Part shown: positions 51,610-60,024 of the stretch, one piece after another
Position numbering within the stretch: the stretch's first letter is position 1
How the letters are laid out: every line of letters begins with the position of its first letter
The notes under the pieces: model-generated
What the model saw: only the letters and a program-made list of their open reading frames with translations
Databases searched by the model: none
What the model was told of the DNA's origin: nothing
Made by a program: the position numbers and the translations under genes
Source: Levilactobacillus tangyuanensis
GTDB lineage: Bacteria; Bacillota; Bacilli; Lactobacillales; Lactobacillaceae
NCBI RefSeq assembly: GCF_003946545.1
Contig: NZ_RHOA01000002.1
Location: forward strand, 62,001 to 126,000
Direction of reading: 5' to 3'
Length of the DNA: 64,000 bases

Positions 51610-51682
51610 TGCCGACTAGAGGATTCGAACCTCCGACCTCCTCATTACTAGTGAGATGCTCTGCCAACTGAGCTAAGTCGGC
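51610..51682 (-). tRNA. tRNA-Thr (AGT)
   Basis: Acceptor GCCGACT/AGTCGGC, anticodon stem TCTCA/TGAGG with one T-G pair, and loop CTAGTAA. Position 34 is A, which is unusual outside tRNA-Arg in bacteria and would need inosine conversion or unmodified-A decoding of ACN codons. Confidence 0.94.
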
Positions 51683-51720
51683 AAAATATATTTTTGAATA
51701 TATTTTGCAATATTCGGTTA

Positions 51721-51802
51721 TGCAGGTGAAGGGACTCGAACCCCCACGTCATAAGACACTAGAACCTAAATCTAGCGCGTCTGCCAGTTCCGCCACACCT
51801 GC
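51721..51802 (-). tRNA. tRNA-Leu (TAG)
   Basis: A class II tRNA with a long variable arm. Acceptor GCAGGTG/CACCTGC, anticodon stem CTAGA/TCTAG and loop TTTAGGT. Confidence 0.97.
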
Positions 51803-51839
51803 AACGTTGGCGAACTAACGCCAGGGACCTAGGTCCCAA

Positions 51840-51912
51840 TGGAGGATACAGGGCTCGAACCTGTGACCCTCTGCTTGTAAGGCAGACGCTCTCCCAACTG
51901 AGCTAATCCTCC
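51840..51912 (-). tRNA. tRNA-Val (TAC)
   Basis: A complete cloverleaf with acceptor GGAGGAT/ATCCTCC, anticodon stem TCTGC/GCAGA and loop CTTACAA. It is the first gene of the array. Confidence 0.97.
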
Positions 51913-51958
51913 ATAAACTTCCGTGCGTTGTCGTAACACCGCTCGAAACAACTATTAT

Positions 51959-51987
51959 AATTTACCATGCTGAGAAAAAGTTGTCAA
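51959..51987 (-). promoter_or_regulatory. Promoter of the tRNA array
   Basis: TTGACA (51987-51982), 17 bases and TAAATT (51964-51959) with an extended TGG, about 50 bases upstream of tRNA-Val. A perfect TATAAT overlaps five bases further on. The rest of the gap to the serS terminator is A+T rich with no gene and no rRNA. Confidence 0.65.
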
Positions 51988-52157
51988 CTAGTTTTTTTGA
52001 ATATTTTGAATAAATATCCGCGAACTGAATAACTACTCTTTCAGCAACATTTAATATTGTAGCGTACCTTTTGTTAAATTGCTAGACCTTTTTAGAAAAA
52101 AGTTTATTAAATCGCTAATTTATTGCCCCGGTCCCCCGTCGAAGCCCATTCGGCGAC

Positions 52158-52193
52158 CAAAAAAGGCTGTCGGCACCTGCCGACAGCCTTTGA
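52158..52193. terminator. Terminator after serS
   Basis: A stem AAGGCTGTCGGC / GCCGACAGCCTT with a four-base loop and a T-run on the minus strand, starting 13 bases after the serS stop. Confidence 0.9.
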
Positions 52194-52205
52194 AAGGTGA
52201 TTGAA

Positions 52206-53477
52206 TTATTTGGTAATCTTGGTCACGCCGCCCATGTAGGGAACCAAGACATCGGGAACGGTAACAGAACCATCGGCATTTTGGTAGTTTTCCAAAATTG
52301 CGGCAACGGCCCGACCAACGGCCAAACCGGACCCATTCAACGCGTGAACGTATTGTAACTTGCCGTTTTCGTCACGATATTGGATGTGTGCCCGTCGTGC
52401 TTGGAAGTCGGTGGTGTTCGAGCAACTGGAGATTTCCCGGTACGTGTTTTGTTCTGGGAACCAGACCTCGAGGTCATGCGTCATGGCGGCCGTGAAGCTC
52501 ATGTCGCTGGTCGTCAGCGTAATGACATGGTAAGCCAGCCCAAGCTTCTGTAATAAGCTCTCAGCGTGCTTAGTTAAGGCCTCTAACTCATCCCATGAGT
52601 TTTCCGGCTTACAGAACTTCACCATTTCGACTTTGTTGAACTGATGTAACCGAATCAAGCCACGGGTATCGCGACCAGCACTCCCGGCCTCAGAACGGAA
52701 GGCTGGGGTCAAAGCGGTGAACCACACCGGTAGCTTTTCTTCTGGAATGACTTCGTCACGGTAGTAGTTGACCAAAGGCACTTCGGCCGTTGGGATCAGG
52801 GTCATGGCTTCGTCCTTCAGTTGGTAAACGTCTTCCTTAAACTTAGGGAATTGCCCCGTGCCGTACATGGAATCATCGTTCACGATGTATGGTGGCAAGA
52901 CTTCGGTGAAGCCCGCCTTGGTATTTTCATCCAAGAAGAAGTTGTAGACGGCCCGTTCCAAACGAGCCCCCATCCCCAGGTAGTACAAGTAACGGCTACC
53001 GGAAACCTTGGCCCCGGCTTCGAAGTCCAAGATGCCGAGGTCTTCCCCTAGTTCGTAGTGTGCCTTAGGCGTGAAGTCTAAATTAGGCTTCTCACCCCAC
53101 TGGCGAATTTCTACACTACCGTCTTCGGTCAACCCAACCGGCACGTTGTCATTAGGAATGTTAGGCAGATGCGCCGCAGCGTCGTGAACCTGCTCCTTCA
53201 AGGTATCCAATTGGGCATCGATATCCTTGATCTCGGTGCTAACCTGCCGCATTTCCGTAATCTTGTCATCGGCATTTTCCTTGTTGCGCTTTAACTGAGA
53301 AATTTCATCCGACACCGTGTTACGCTGGGCCTTCATGGTTTCACTCTTAACGATTAATTCCCGGCGCTTGGCGTCCAAGCCCAACAGGTCATCGATATCT
53401 TGCGGGTCGACCCCACGAGTTGCTAATTTTTCCTTAATGAAGTCTGGTTCCTGACGAATCAACTTTAAATCTAACAT
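52206..53477 (-). CDS. serS: Serine--tRNA ligase
   Basis: A 423-residue class II synthetase that charges tRNA-Ser. The N-terminal coiled-coil arm (about 25-105) grips the long variable arm of the tRNA. Motif 2 is [14 protein letters not shown] with RLHQFNKVE, and motif 3 is [22 protein letters not shown] with an AAAGGGG site. Expression is set by a T-box leader. Confidence 0.98.
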   Translation of the reverse strand: MLDLKLIRQEPDFIKEKLATRGVDPQDIDDLLGLDAKRRELIVKSETMKAQRNTVSDEISQLKRNKENADDKITEMRQVSTEIKDIDAQLDTLKEQVHDAAAHLPNIPNDNVPVGLTEDGSVEIRQWGEKPNLDFTPKAHYELGEDLGILDFEAGAKVSGSRYLYYLGMGARLERAVYNFFLDENTKAGFTEVLPPYIVNDDSMYGTGQFPKFKEDVYQLKDEAMTLIPTAEVPLVNYYRDEVIPEEKLPVWFTALTPAFRSEAGSAGRDTRGLIRLHQFNKVEMVKFCKPENSWDELEALTKHAESLLQKLGLAYHVITLTTSDMSFTAAMTHDLEVWFPEQNTYREISSCSNTTDFQARRAHIQYRDENGKLQYVHALNGSGLAVGRAVAAILENYQNADGSVTVPDVLVPYMGGVTKITK

Positions 53478-53510
53478 GGTTTATTCCCCTTTCGACTAGT
53501 CGGATGGATC

Positions 53511-53727
53511 CAAAAAAGGCCTCCGTCACATGGGACGAAGACCTTCGCGGTACCACCCAAGTTCGTGCCTGGTTCACCCAGTCACACCCTTGAACATGAT
53601 AACGGTTTGCACCGTGCGGCATTACCCGCCCACGTTTATTCGTACTGGAATTTTCGACGTCGCGGTTCACAGCTCCCCCGCTTCTCTGTCCGTCTACTTG
53701 ATTAGGTACGACTCGTGTTTATTAATT
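53511..53727 (-). ncRNA. T-box riboswitch of serS
   Basis: The leader contains the exact T-box sequence GGGTGGTACCGCGAAGG (53558-53542), a stem-I region with AGAGAAGCGG and a terminator GTCTTCGTC / GACGGAGGC followed by TTTTTT. The specifier is probably TCC (53649-53647), a serine codon followed by A. Uncharged tRNA-Ser would stabilise the antiterminator and switch serS on. Confidence 0.93.
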
Positions 53728-53733
53728 GTGCCT

Positions 53734-53762
53734 ATCATACCGCAGTTAACAAATTGTGACAA
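53734..53762 (-). promoter_or_regulatory. Promoter of the serS T-box leader
   Basis: TTGTCA (53762-53757), 17 bases and TATGAT (53739-53734) on the minus strand, just upstream of the leader and close to the dgk stop. Confidence 0.65.
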
Positions 53763-53769
53763 CCGTTAA

Positions 53770-54402
53770 CTAAAGTGTGGCAATTTTTTCATCGATTAAG
53801 TGTAGCACTTCTTGACGAGCTACCGGATCCTCGACAAAGTCTAACTTGTCCCCATCGATTTGCATCTTTGGTGACTTATCATATTCGTCATACCACTTAA
53901 CGTAGCGTTGATCCAACTTTTGGTAGTATTCATACAAACTTGGATCATGGTCGATTTGTTCGTAGGACCGGCCACGTTTCTTAATCCGTTCCAACATGGT
54001 ATCAAAGGAAATGTTGATGTGAATTAAGAGGTCCGGGTTCTTCTTATGAACGGCATCCGGAAGTTCTTGCATCATGTTGGCCAGGAGAGAGTCGTAGATG
54101 TCAACTTCGGTCGAGGTTGCCCGGCCAAGGTCGGCGTTCAAGTGGAAGAGTAAGGAGTCTTCGAAGATTGAACGGTCGAGGACACTTTCGTTATCCGCGT
54201 TTGCGGCCTTGATATTGTCCAGTCGTTTGTTCAAAAAGTAGATCTGCAATAAGAAAGCATACTTTTGCGGATTTTTGTAGAAGAGCGGCAGGATTTTGTT
54301 ATCATCCACCGATTCATAAAAGGCTGGTTTGTGTAAATGGTCGGCCAACAAGTTCGTAAGACTTGTTTTGCCAGCACCAATGGTTCCGGATAGTACAAGC
54401 AT
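53770..54402 (-). CDS. Deoxyadenosine/deoxyguanosine kinase
   Basis: A 210-residue deoxynucleoside kinase that phosphorylates salvaged deoxynucleosides with ATP. The P-loop is GTIGAGKT (6-13), the substrate-side motif is DRSIFED, and the LID arginines lie in RIKKRGRSYEQ. Lactobacilli use pairs of such kinases (dAK/dGK) for DNA precursor supply; a second subunit gene is not seen in the window. AAAGGAGA precedes the ATG. Which nucleoside it prefers cannot be told. Confidence 0.9.
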   Translation of the reverse strand: MLVLSGTIGAGKTSLTNLLADHLHKPAFYESVDDNKILPLFYKNPQKYAFLLQIYFLNKRLDNIKAANADNESVLDRSIFEDSLLFHLNADLGRATSTEVDIYDSLLANMMQELPDAVHKKNPDLLIHINISFDTMLERIKKRGRSYEQIDHDPSLYEYYQKLDQRYVKWYDEYDKSPKMQIDGDKLDFVEDPVARQEVLHLIDEKIATL

Positions 54403-54555
54403 GCAATCTCTCCTTTATTTACTGAAGCACCGAGATCTTCCCGGTCAAAATTTCAACACCACATATTGTACCAACCTGGCCAGTAAAAGACAATATGTCG
54501 TGGGGGATTTCTCCTCAGCAGTTTGTGGCTTCTGGCCATTGCTCGACATAACAAA

Positions 54556-54589
54556 CGGCGACCGGTCAAGTTTCCTCGACTGGTCGCCG
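54556..54589 (-). terminator. Terminator after lysP
   Basis: The stem CGGCGACC-a-GTC / GAC-c-GGTCGCCG with a ten-base loop lies 39 bases after the lysP stop. The T tail on the minus strand is short (TTTGTT). Confidence 0.75.
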
Positions 54590-54627
54590 CATTATTATTT
54601 ATTTAAAATCGCCCACACAATTTTAAT

Positions 54628-56127
54628 TTAATCGTTTGACGCATGTTCCTTTAAAGTTCCGTCCTTGTGAACCGGCGAAACATCGACTTCATCTAGAGGA
54701 ATTAACTTGGTATGCTTCTTGATCTTGTAACCAAAGTAGAGCACCAGAACTAATGGCACACTAATGTAGGTCACCAAGACTTGTTCCCATTGACCGGTGA
54801 AGAATGACTGTGGGTCTTGCCCAACAATCACGGCGATACAGAGAACTAAGGCCAAGATTGGGCCAATTGGGAACCACTTTGCGTGATAAGCCAATTCGGA
54901 TAACTTGTGGCCTTGCTTGATGAATGCCCGACGGAAACGGAAGTGTGACAAAGCAATCCCGAACCATGCAATGAAACCAGTTAAACCACTGGCGGCCACT
55001 AACCACATGTAAATCTTAGGACCGGCAATACTGCTGACGAAGGTCAAGGCAGCCACAATGGTCGTTGCAAACAAAGCTGGGTAAGGAATCCCGTTATGGC
55101 CCGTCCGTTCGAAGAACTTAGGTGCATAACCTTCCTTAGACAAGGAGTAAAGCATCCGGGTGGAAGCATACATCCCTGAGTTGGCAGCCGAGATAACGGA
55201 TGTCAGGATAACGGCGTTCATGACACTTGCAGCAGCAGCTAATCCTGCCCGTCTGAAGACCAACGTGAATGGACTGATGGCCACGTCACTGGCAGAGGAA
55301 CCCAATAAGTCAGGACTGGTATAAGGCAGTACGGCGGCAATCACAAAGATAGCTAAAATGTAGAATAAAATAATCCGCCAGAAGACCTGATTAATAGCCT
55401 TGGGAACACTGTGTTGTGGGTCTTTTGACTCACCAGCAGTAATCCCAACCAATTCAGTCCCTTGGAATGAGAACCCAGCAACCACGAAGACACTCAGGAT
55501 GGCAGGAAATCCGCCAACGAATGGGGCCTTCTTGTAGGTAAAGTTTTCTAACCCAGTGGCATGACCACCCATGATACCCAGAATCGTCATGAGTCCAACC
55601 GCCAAGAAGACGAAGATGGTGACAACCTTGATCAGTGACATCCAGAACTCGGTTTCCCCAAAGGCTTGAACGGAGAGCGCGTTAATCGTGAAGACCACGA
55701 CCAAGGCAATTAAACTCCAAATCCAACCAGGAACGCCGGGTAACCAGAACTTCATGACCAGTGCAGCGGTTGAAATATCAACAGCCACCGTAATGGCCCA
55801 GTTAAACCAATAGTTCCATCCCATCGCAAACCCTAAAGCCGGGTCAACGTACTTGGCAGAGTATGCGGCGAAAGAACCTGAAATCGGCATGTTTGTGGCC
55901 ATTTCACCCAGACTAGTCATCAGGAAGTAGACCATCAGCCCCATGCCGATGTAAGCAACGAGTGCCCCACCAGGCCCGGCGCTTGAAATAGCCGATCCAC
56001 TAGCAACGAATAATCCAGTCCCGATACAACCACCTAACGCAATCATCGATACGTGTCGCGTCTTGAGTCCCCGCTTAACCTGATCTGAGGCCTCGCTGGT
56101 TGTTGCGTTTGACATGCTTTGTTCCAT
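54628..56127 (-). CDS. lysP: Lysine-specific permease (APC family)
   Basis: A 499-residue permease with 12 helices. The helix-1 signature is GGCIGTGLFVASG and the SFQGTELVGITAGESK block is typical of the AAT subgroup that includes LysP. A lysine riboswitch directly upstream identifies lysine as the likely substrate. ATG at 56127 is nine bases from GGAGG. It is a single-gene unit. Confidence 0.93.
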   Translation of the reverse strand: MEQSMSNATTSEASDQVKRGLKTRHVSMIALGGCIGTGLFVASGSAISSAGPGGALVAYIGMGLMVYFLMTSLGEMATNMPISGSFAAYSAKYVDPALGFAMGWNYWFNWAITVAVDISTAALVMKFWLPGVPGWIWSLIALVVVFTINALSVQAFGETEFWMSLIKVVTIFVFLAVGLMTILGIMGGHATGLENFTYKKAPFVGGFPAILSVFVVAGFSFQGTELVGITAGESKDPQHSVPKAINQVFWRIILFYILAIFVIAAVLPYTSPDLLGSSASDVAISPFTLVFRRAGLAAAASVMNAVILTSVISAANSGMYASTRMLYSLSKEGYAPKFFERTGHNGIPYPALFATTIVAALTFVSSIAGPKIYMWLVAASGLTGFIAWFGIALSHFRFRRAFIKQGHKLSELAYHAKWFPIGPILALVLCIAVIVGQDPQSFFTGQWEQVLVTYISVPLVLVLYFGYKIKKHTKLIPLDEVDVSPVHKDGTLKEHASND

Positions 56128-56181
56128 AAAATGTTTCCTCCTTCATATTTAGAAGGACCTTCTCGAAACGACCCAAAGAAC

Positions 56182-56419
56182 TAAAAAATCTCCTCCACAA
56201 ATTGCTTTGCGAAAGAGATTGGAAAATTCATTATTCCAAGTCAATATCGTTGAAAGCGCCCCGCAACCGTATTTGGCTGCGACAGTCCCTGATTTGTTGA
56301 ACCAGGGCCCAACCTGGAAGCGAGGTAGTCACTTCCAGGTTTCGGCGGTCGCCCCTTTAACTTTCCCGCTTCGGTGTTACCCACCTTGGGAAAGCGACTG
56401 ATGTTGACCGCACCTCTTC
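56182..56419 (-). ncRNA. Lysine riboswitch (L box) controlling lysP
   Basis: The leader starts AGAGGTGC and contains CCGAAGCGGGAAAG, AAAGGGGCGACCGCCGAAAC, GGTTGGG and CTGTCG, all hallmarks of the lysine aptamer in the right order. It is followed by a 12-bp terminator stem AATCTCTTTCGC / GTGGAGGAGATT with a TTTTTT tail (56222-56182). Lysine binding should favour termination. Confidence 0.94.
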
Positions 56420-56434
56420 TATTCGATACCTAGT

Positions 56435-56462
56435 AGTATACCATCCACCCGAAACATTGCAA
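56435..56462 (-). promoter_or_regulatory. Promoter of the lysine riboswitch
   Basis: TTGCAA (56462-56457), 16 bases and TATACT (56440-56435) with an extended TGG on the minus strand, about 16 bases before the aptamer. Confidence 0.65.
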
Positions 56463-56481
56463 CATTAAATTGCGATTAGAG

Positions 56482-57030
56482 TTAATTTTTTTGCTGTTTA
56501 GCCAGGTCTAGGCGCAGCAAAGCCTGTTGCACTAGTCCTGAGCTCTCCTCGTTCATCGGCAACAGGTGCTCGTTGACCGTTTTGAAAGCCAATTTTTCTA
56601 ATACTCGCCGGGATCGATCGTTATCGATTCGACAGGTTGCCCAAAAAGTCGTTGTGCTTTGCTCACCATCATCCGCAATTCGTTGCAGGCTGCCAGCAAT
56701 CGCCTCCGGCATCAACCCTTGTCCCCAATAGGCCGGGTCCAGCAAGAATCCCAGGTCATACGACGAGACATCGATGGCCTCTGGGTCAAAGTGTTCATAA
56801 AAGATTAACGTGCCAATCAGTTGATTGGTCTGTTTAGCCACCAAACCAAAGGCAAACCGATTTTCACGATCCGCCTTGAACCAGTCGGCCGTTCGATCGG
56901 CAGACGCCCGCAAGGGTAATCCTGCCGGGACGGCAACCGCCGGGTCCGCCACCAATCGTTGATAGTCGGCCAAGTCTCCCACCGTTAACGGGCGTAGGAC
57001 CAATCGCTGTGTTTCAATGACAATGTTCAT
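56482..57030 (-). CDS. GNAT family N-acetyltransferase (RimJ/RimL-like)
   Basis: A 182-residue protein opening IETQRLVLRPLTVGDLADYQ, with the acetyl-CoA loop in YWGQGLMPEAI and the late RRVLEKLAFKTV block, which are features of RimJ/RimL-type acetyltransferases acting on protein N-termini or small amines. The substrate is unknown. It stands alone, upstream of the lysP promoter region, and is not similar in length or sequence to the three GNAT genes at the right end. Confidence 0.85.
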   Translation of the reverse strand: MNIVIETQRLVLRPLTVGDLADYQRLVADPAVAVPAGLPLRASADRTADWFKADRENRFAFGLVAKQTNQLIGTLIFYEHFDPEAIDVSSYDLGFLLDPAYWGQGLMPEAIAGSLQRIADDGEQSTTTFWATCRIDNDRSRRVLEKLAFKTVNEHLLPMNEESSGLVQQALLRLDLAKQQKN

Positions 57031-57116
57031 GCCTCATCATCCCTTTCCCACCACAGTCTCATCTGCGGTACAATACCTTATAGGTTCATCATGACTTATT
57101 TTGGGAGGTTTCGCAA

Positions 57117-57911
57117 TTGGAAATAATCACAAAGCGTTTAGCCGATGACTCATCAGCCTACCTCAAGGGTTATCTGCGGGCCAACGATAGCGGCAAGGAC
57201 TACCCGGCCATCATTATTGTCCCCGGGGGGTCATACACGCACATCCCCGAACAACAGGCGGAAGATCTGGCCATGGCCTGGTTTGCCAAGGGCTATCAGG
57301 CCTTCTATCTACGCTATAGTTTTGTCGGTGAGACCACCCCACTGCTGCCGACCCCGATCGTTGAGTTGGCCCAAAGTATGGCGTTACTCAAGGCTAACGC
57401 TGCCGCTTGGCAACTCGCCGATGACAAGATTGCCGTTGCCGGTTTCTCGGTGGGTGGCCACATCGTCGCCCTGTTCAATGACCTATGGGCCCAACCGGCC
57501 TTCAATCGTCGGGCCGGAACCACGCCGGACCAGATTAAACCGCAAGCCGTCATCCTAGGCTACCCGGTCATAACGCCCGCGGCTGGCTTCCCAACAGACA
57601 ACCAGGTTTTGGCTAGCTGGACAACCGATCCCGCGTCCATCGCCGCCGATAAGTTAGTCACGCCCGACAATGTTCCCACGTTCATTTGGGCCACCAGTTC
57701 CGACCCACTGGTCCCCGTTCAAAACGCCTTATCCTATGCTCAAGCCTCGCTTGACCAACATGTCGATACAGACCTCCATTTATTCCATCATGGCCCACAC
57801 GGCCTAGCATTGGCAAATGACGTCACTGCCTGGAAACCAGGAACTGCCTTGCCACACGTGGCGCACTGGTTGGACCTGGCCCATGAATGGCTGACAGAAC
57901 TGTCAGATTAA
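57117..57911 (+). CDS. Alpha/beta hydrolase (esterase/BD-FAE-like)
   Basis: A 264-residue alpha/beta hydrolase. The nucleophile elbow is GFSVGGH (Ser about residue 120), the oxyanion-type segment is VPGGSYTHIP early on, and the C-terminal histidine is in HHGPHGL. Such HGG-like proteins are carboxylesterases or deacetylases of small esters, sometimes acting on sugars. The start codon is TTG after GGAGGT. Its substrate is unknown. It is divergent from the GNAT gene and convergent with PAP2. Confidence 0.87.
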   Translation: MEIITKRLADDSSAYLKGYLRANDSGKDYPAIIIVPGGSYTHIPEQQAEDLAMAWFAKGYQAFYLRYSFVGETTPLLPTPIVELAQSMALLKANAAAWQLADDKIAVAGFSVGGHIVALFNDLWAQPAFNRRAGTTPDQIKPQAVILGYPVITPAAGFPTDNQVLASWTTDPASIAADKLVTPDNVPTFIWATSSDPLVPVQNALSYAQASLDQHVDTDLHLFHHGPHGLALANDVTAWKPGTALPHVAHWLDLAHEWLTELSD

Positions 57912-57921
57912 ACTTTCAAAA

Positions 57922-57963
57922 TAAAAAACGCCTGACCGCGACTATCGTGGTCAGGCGTTTTGC
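57922..57963. terminator. Bidirectional terminator between hydrolase and PAP2 genes
   Basis: The stem AAAACGCCTGACC / GGTCAGGCGTTTT with an 11-base loop has A/T runs on both sides. Confidence 0.9.
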
Positions 57964-57964
57964 G

Positions 57965-58633
57965 TTAAATTTCAGAATGCTTGAGGAGTGGCCAATGTTG
58001 CATGGCCGGCGCTAACCGGATATACAGGCCCTCAGCAATTTGTAACCAAAGGTAACCCAGCATCACGGCCCCCAACGTATCGGTTGGGAAGTGGGCATTC
58101 AGGTAAACCCGTGAAATCATGACCAGTGCCATCCAGATTAATAGAATAATCCGGAGTAGCCAAGCCTGCCAGGTATGCATCAGCATCGGTACCAGGATGA
58201 GCCAGATCATAGCCACCAACAGGAACGTCCCGAAGACGTGGCCACTAGGAAAGCTGTAGCCGTTGTCGATCGCCAGATGGCTGGATGGGCGCGCCCGCTT
58301 CACCAGGTGCTTCACCAGGGTGGCAATAACATCCCCACCACCTAAGGTTGCTAGGCACCACAGTGCCGGAATCTTAAACTTAAAGCCCCACAACAGAAAG
58401 CCGAGCACTAATGCCCAAATAATGGCCAGCTTAGGCTCCGCTAAGATCGTCACGCCACGATAGAGTAAGGTCTTCCACCCTGGCTGGTTCTTTTGAATCA
58501 CATCCACAATCGAGGAGTCAATAAACCCCACGAACGCATTCGATGATTTTATGTAAAAAGCGACGATCAAGAAGAGTATGGTCGTCAGACCAAACTTCCA
58601 CGGTCGGTCCCGATCCCGATTAAATAACATCAT
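57965..58633 (-). CDS. PAP2 superfamily phosphatase
   Basis: A 222-residue membrane phosphatase with about six helices. The three catalytic motifs are present: KHLVKRARP, SFPSGHVFG and SRVYLNAHFPTD. Family members dephosphorylate phosphatidate, undecaprenyl diphosphate or related lipids on the outer face of the membrane. An undecaprenyl diphosphate or phosphatidylglycerophosphate role is possible; the substrate cannot be told. Confidence 0.9.
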   Translation of the reverse strand: MMLFNRDRDRPWKFGLTTILFLIVAFYIKSSNAFVGFIDSSIVDVIQKNQPGWKTLLYRGVTILAEPKLAIIWALVLGFLLWGFKFKIPALWCLATLGGGDVIATLVKHLVKRARPSSHLAIDNGYSFPSGHVFGTFLLVAMIWLILVPMLMHTWQAWLLRIILLIWMALVMISRVYLNAHFPTDTLGAVMLGYLWLQIAEGLYIRLAPAMQHWPLLKHSEI

Positions 58634-58746
58634 TATCTTTTATTTTCCTTTCGTCATACCCGATTCTGGGAAACCCCTAGAAATGAGTATACCATCCTGC
58701 CAAAATATTTCTAGAATCCCTGGCAGTATTAATAATTTCATAACCG

Positions 58747-59196
58747 CTAACCGCGTTGTTGCCAAAACCGTTGTTGGACCCGATTAACCAATTCGGATAA
58801 TAAAAAGCCAAAGGCAATGGATCCGGAAATCATAATCACCTGAATCAGGTAGCTAAAGGCCACCGTATTTTGCCCCAGGGCAAAGTTCTTAATCATTTGG
58901 TAAGCCTGTCCCCCAGGCACCAAGGGCACCAGGGCCGGAATGTTAAACAGAATCATCGGCATCCGTTTCATGCGGGCAAACTGAAGCGAGGCGACACCAA
59001 TCGCCATGGCCCCCAATAGATTGCCAACTACATAGCCACCGCCGCCTAGCACGGTGAAACGATAGATTAGATAGCCTAGCAAGCCAATCAGTCCACCCGT
59101 ATTGAGTGCCTTACGGGGAATGTTCACCAAGATCCCAAAGGCAACGGTCGCCGTATAAGTCCCGATCGACTCAATTAAAAATTGCGTAATCGTCAT
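58747..59196 (-). CDS. Threonine/serine exporter family, small C-terminal-half subunit
   Basis: A 149-residue membrane protein with about five helices, matching the ThrE_2 (DUF3815) half of threonine/serine exporters (ITQFLIESIGTYTATVAFGI). With the following partner it would export threonine and serine. ATG at 59196 follows AGAGGGG; the reading frame extends 21 codons upstream into the neighbour and is rejected. It lies 13 bases behind the partner gene. Confidence 0.85.
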   Translation of the reverse strand: MTITQFLIESIGTYTATVAFGILVNIPRKALNTGGLIGLLGYLIYRFTVLGGGGYVVGNLLGAMAIGVASLQFARMKRMPMILFNIPALVPLVPGGQAYQMIKNFALGQNTVAFSYLIQVIMISGSIAFGFLLSELVNRVQQRFWQQRG

Positions 59197-59209
59197 TGTT
59201 AGTCCCCTC

Positions 59210-59962
59210 TCACAAGAATTGCAGGACCATGGCGATCCCGAAACCGATGGCAGCCGCACTTACTAACGCTTCGATCGCCCGCGCAGGACCACTCACCAGA
59301 TTGCCGGCCAACACATCGCGAACAGAGTTGGTCAGTGGCACCCCGGGAACCAGCGGCATGACCCCACCAATGATGATGTCATCGACACTATTACCCAGGC
59401 CATAATGCACCCCAACCAACGCCAGAATGCCAATCGTTGCGGAGGCCGCAAATTCGGATAAGAACCGAATTTGAATAAATTTATTCAAGACATAGTAGAC
59501 CCACCAGCCAAGCATCCCCACCACACAGGTAATCCAAAAGTCTGGTAGATTATGCCGAAAAACGACCTCTAACGGCCCACTGACTAATGCGGCCGCGAAT
59601 AATTGGAGCCAGAATGGAAAGTATTTGGTCTCGCTATCAAGGTGATCCAACCGGTTGGAAAACTGTTGTAAGGTAATCTTCTTGACCGCAAATTGCCGGG
59701 ACAAATCGTTCACAACAGAGACCTTCTCCAGGTCAAAGATTCGCTTCTTGATGGGCTCGATCTGAGCCCCCAGCTCGCCATTAAGGGCCATTAAAATCCC
59801 AGTGATGGTGACAAACACCTGGCTACCTTCGACGCCAGCATTCGTGGCAATTCGAATCATGGTATCCTCCACCCGTTCGATTTCGGACCCGTTCTCTAGC
59901 ATGATCCGGCCAGCCGTTAACGCGGTGTGTAAGATTAGTTGATCATGTTGTTCTCGATTCAT
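59210..59962 (-). CDS. Threonine/serine exporter family, large N-terminal-half subunit
   Basis: A 250-residue protein: a soluble N-terminal region with the ThrE signature TAGRIMLENGSEIERVEDT (about 16-34) and then about five helices, including GGVMPLVPGVPLTNSVRD. It is the ThrE (DUF1212) half of the split exporter and is followed directly by the small half. In some bacteria the two are fused into one protein. Confidence 0.87.
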   Translation of the reverse strand: MNREQHDQLILHTALTAGRIMLENGSEIERVEDTMIRIATNAGVEGSQVFVTITGILMALNGELGAQIEPIKKRIFDLEKVSVVNDLSRQFAVKKITLQQFSNRLDHLDSETKYFPFWLQLFAAALVSGPLEVVFRHNLPDFWITCVVGMLGWWVYYVLNKFIQIRFLSEFAASATIGILALVGVHYGLGNSVDDIIIGGVMPLVPGVPLTNSVRDVLAGNLVSGPARAIEALVSAAAIGFGIAMVLQFL

Positions 59963-59982
59963 CCCGTTATCCCTCGATCTTT

Positions 59983-60015
59983 CAAAAATTAACCACGACG
60001 ATCAACGGTCGTGGT
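59983..60015 (-). terminator. Terminator after the DtxR-type regulator
   Basis: On the minus strand ACCACGAC / GTCGTGGT with an eight-base loop is followed by TAATTTTTG, ten bases after the regulator stop. Confidence 0.8.
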
Positions 60016-60024
60016 ACCAAATGG

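Noticed and set aside
51379-51651. Plus-strand open frame of 90 codons across the tRNA genes
   Set aside because: It lies antisense to tRNA-Arg, Leu, Gly and Thr; the tRNA cloverleaves explain the sequence.
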